Below, piece after piece: positions 5,175 through 6,329 of a DNA stretch of 6,329 nucleotides. Within the stretch, counting starts at the first letter, position 1; each line of letters begins with the position of its first letter. The DNA is taken from the NCBI GenBank assembly GCA_903970295.1, contig CAJCHQ010000683.1, positions 1-6,329 of the forward strand, read 5' to 3'. Source of the stretch: Bryobacterales bacterium. GTDB taxonomy: Bacteria > Cyanobacteriota > Vampirovibrionia > Obscuribacterales > Obscuribacteraceae. The notes beneath the pieces were generated by a model. That model was not told the origin of the DNA, did no database searches, and saw only the letters and a list, made by a program, of their open reading frames with translations. The position numbers and the translations under genes are program-made.

Positions 5175-6329
5175 TCAATCGATTTCGATGTCGTAGATAT
5201 CGCCCGGCAACTGACATTCCCACTCGATTTCGATATCTAGATTCAAGCGATTTTGCATCAGAGCCAGGGCCAAGTCGAGCAGATTCGATTCTTGCAACGA
5301 CAGCCAGCCGCGCCGTCTCATTTCTTGCGCCCGGCGCAAAATCTCGACACTGGAACTGTCAACTGGTTGATGTGTAATTTGCACCAATTCTCGAGACCAA
5401 GGCCAGGCGTTGCCGTTGCCGTCGGCTTCCCAAATCTGCACCAAGCCGCTTCTAGTGACCGACACGACAGAGCCGCCGGTCGTGAATCGAAAATCGGCCA
5501 TCGCTTCACGCGCAAGACCTGGCAATGAACCAAGCGGTCGTCCATCAGGAATGTGCACGATGTTTATGGCCTCGCTATGAGGCATGCCCACTGCCAATAG
5601 TTCGGAGTCTTCACTGATCGCCAACATCGCCAGTGGGTCGCGGCAATAGCAGATTTTTTCGTCTTTGCCAATCGTCAAATCAGCAAGATAAACCTCTACG
5701 TGCTCAGTAGCAGCCACGTAACGCCCGTTGCTAGAGACACAAAAATTGCCCGCAGGAGAGATGGCACTGGCGAAATACGTGCCATCCTTGACGTTAGACA
5801 TTACCGTTTTGCCCCGTTGCCAGGCGATCATCAAGTCGTCGTGCCAAGCAAAAGCTAAACTTCGAGAAGAAGGATCGGCCATTGTTCTTCTGCCAAATTT
5901 CGCCCAGTCGGACTGGTTGCTGCGATAGTCTACGATGCAGCTAGCAAAGTCTTCTAAAACAGTATCAGGTTCCGGATGTGGATTCTCAAATTGACGAAGC
6001 TCCACTCCACTGCTGCTATCAATGATGGTGATCAGACCCGGCACTGTATAGAGCGCCAGCTTTTCACCAGCGTCGTTAAAAGTCATCCTGGAGCCTTGTT
6101 TCCCAAGATTTGAAAGTGCTAACTTCAACCATTTGTCTGCCACCACTTCGCCGTTAGACAGTTCATATAAATGGACGGATGGCTCCTGAGATTTTGCCTC
6201 GTAAGAAAGCACAGCAAGTTTGGTGCCAGCAGGATTAATTGCTAAGGCGAGAGTGGCATACTGCTTCCCAGCAATCATATCCAAGCGTATTCGTTCAACA
6301 ATGCCCAAGTCACTCAGCCGCCAGACTTC
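5175..6329 (-). CDS. WD40-like beta-propeller protein, C-terminal 384 residues (5' end outside window)
   Basis: The reading frame is open to the right edge: before the apparent TTG start at 6308 it reads EVWRLSD, which looks like the last strand of a propeller blade (VWRLSDLGIVERI). The true start therefore lies outside the window. About six degenerate blades follow, each with a hydrophobic strand, a P-x-G or D-x-G turn and a 'LAV' strand: ALAINPAGTKLAVLS, MTFNDAGEKLALYT, RSLAFAWHDDLMIAW, SAISPAGNFCVSSNGRYVAA, LAISEDSELLAVG and FRFTTGGSVVSVTRSGLVQIW. The last 60 residues or so are different: a basic helix (EILRRAQEMRRRGW), a leucine-rich helix (ESNLLDLALALMQNRLNL) and an acidic end (GDIYDIEID). 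Beta-propellers of this kind usually serve as protein-binding platforms; no enzyme motif is present in the visible part, and an N-terminal catalytic or signalling domain could lie upstream. It is convergent with rpsU and has no evident link to the translation genes. Confidence 0.85.
   Translation of the reverse strand, partial: EVWRLSDLGIVERIRLDMIAGKQYATLALAINPAGTKLAVLSYEAKSQEPSVHLYELSNGEVVADKWLKLALSNLGKQGSRMTFNDAGEKLALYTVPGLITIIDSSSGVELRQFENPHPEPDTVLEDFASCIVDYRSNQSDWAKFGRRTMADPSSRSLAFAWHDDLMIAWQRGKTVMSNVKDGTYFASAISPAGNFCVSSNGRYVAATEHVEVYLADLTIGKDEKICYCRDPLAMLAISEDSELLAVGMPHSEAINIVHIPDGRPLGSLPGLAREAMADFRFTTGGSVVSVTRSGLVQIWEADGNGNAWPWSRELVQITHQPVDSSSVEILRRAQEMRRRGWLSLQESNLLDLALALMQNRLNLDIEIEWECQLPGDIYDIEID

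Overview
This 6.3 kb window is bacterial chromosomal DNA of moderate GC, built mainly around translation genes. From left to right it holds: (1) the first 412 codons of aspartyl-tRNA synthetase (aspS) on the minus strand, running off the left edge; (2) a short divergent promoter region with a tandem 14-bp direct repeat; (3) two adjacent plus-strand genes for small paralogous proteins with two predicted membrane segments, from a family I do not recognise; (4) a full-length, divergent EF-G-like translational GTPase of the 'EF-G2' kind; (5) rpsU, encoding ribosomal protein bS21, with a TTG start; (6) a hairpin between convergent genes; and (7) on the minus strand, the 3' part of a WD40-like beta-propeller protein running off the right edge.

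The lineage cannot be fixed from this window. The AspRS is of the long bacterial type, with the start of the GAD insertion visible. bS21 is of the longer type with a basic C-terminal extension. The divergent EF-G and the free-standing beta-propeller protein point away from enterobacteria and towards a deeper-branching environmental phylum. A non-photosynthetic relative of cyanobacteria is one possibility, but that is a guess. No mobile element, CRISPR array, tRNA or rRNA was seen.

Functionally, AspRS charges tRNA, bS21 is a small-subunit protein and the EF-G-like protein probably acts on ribosomes. The EF-G-like protein keeps all five domains but lacks the catalytic histidine of its G3 motif (DCPGF instead of DTPGH) and the usual switch I threonine, so its GTPase cycle is probably unusual. 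The two membrane proteins are the least explained genes here: about 58% identical to each other by hand count, placed in tandem, and separated from the EF-G-like gene by a 113-bp gap. All three translation genes start with GTG or TTG rather than ATG.
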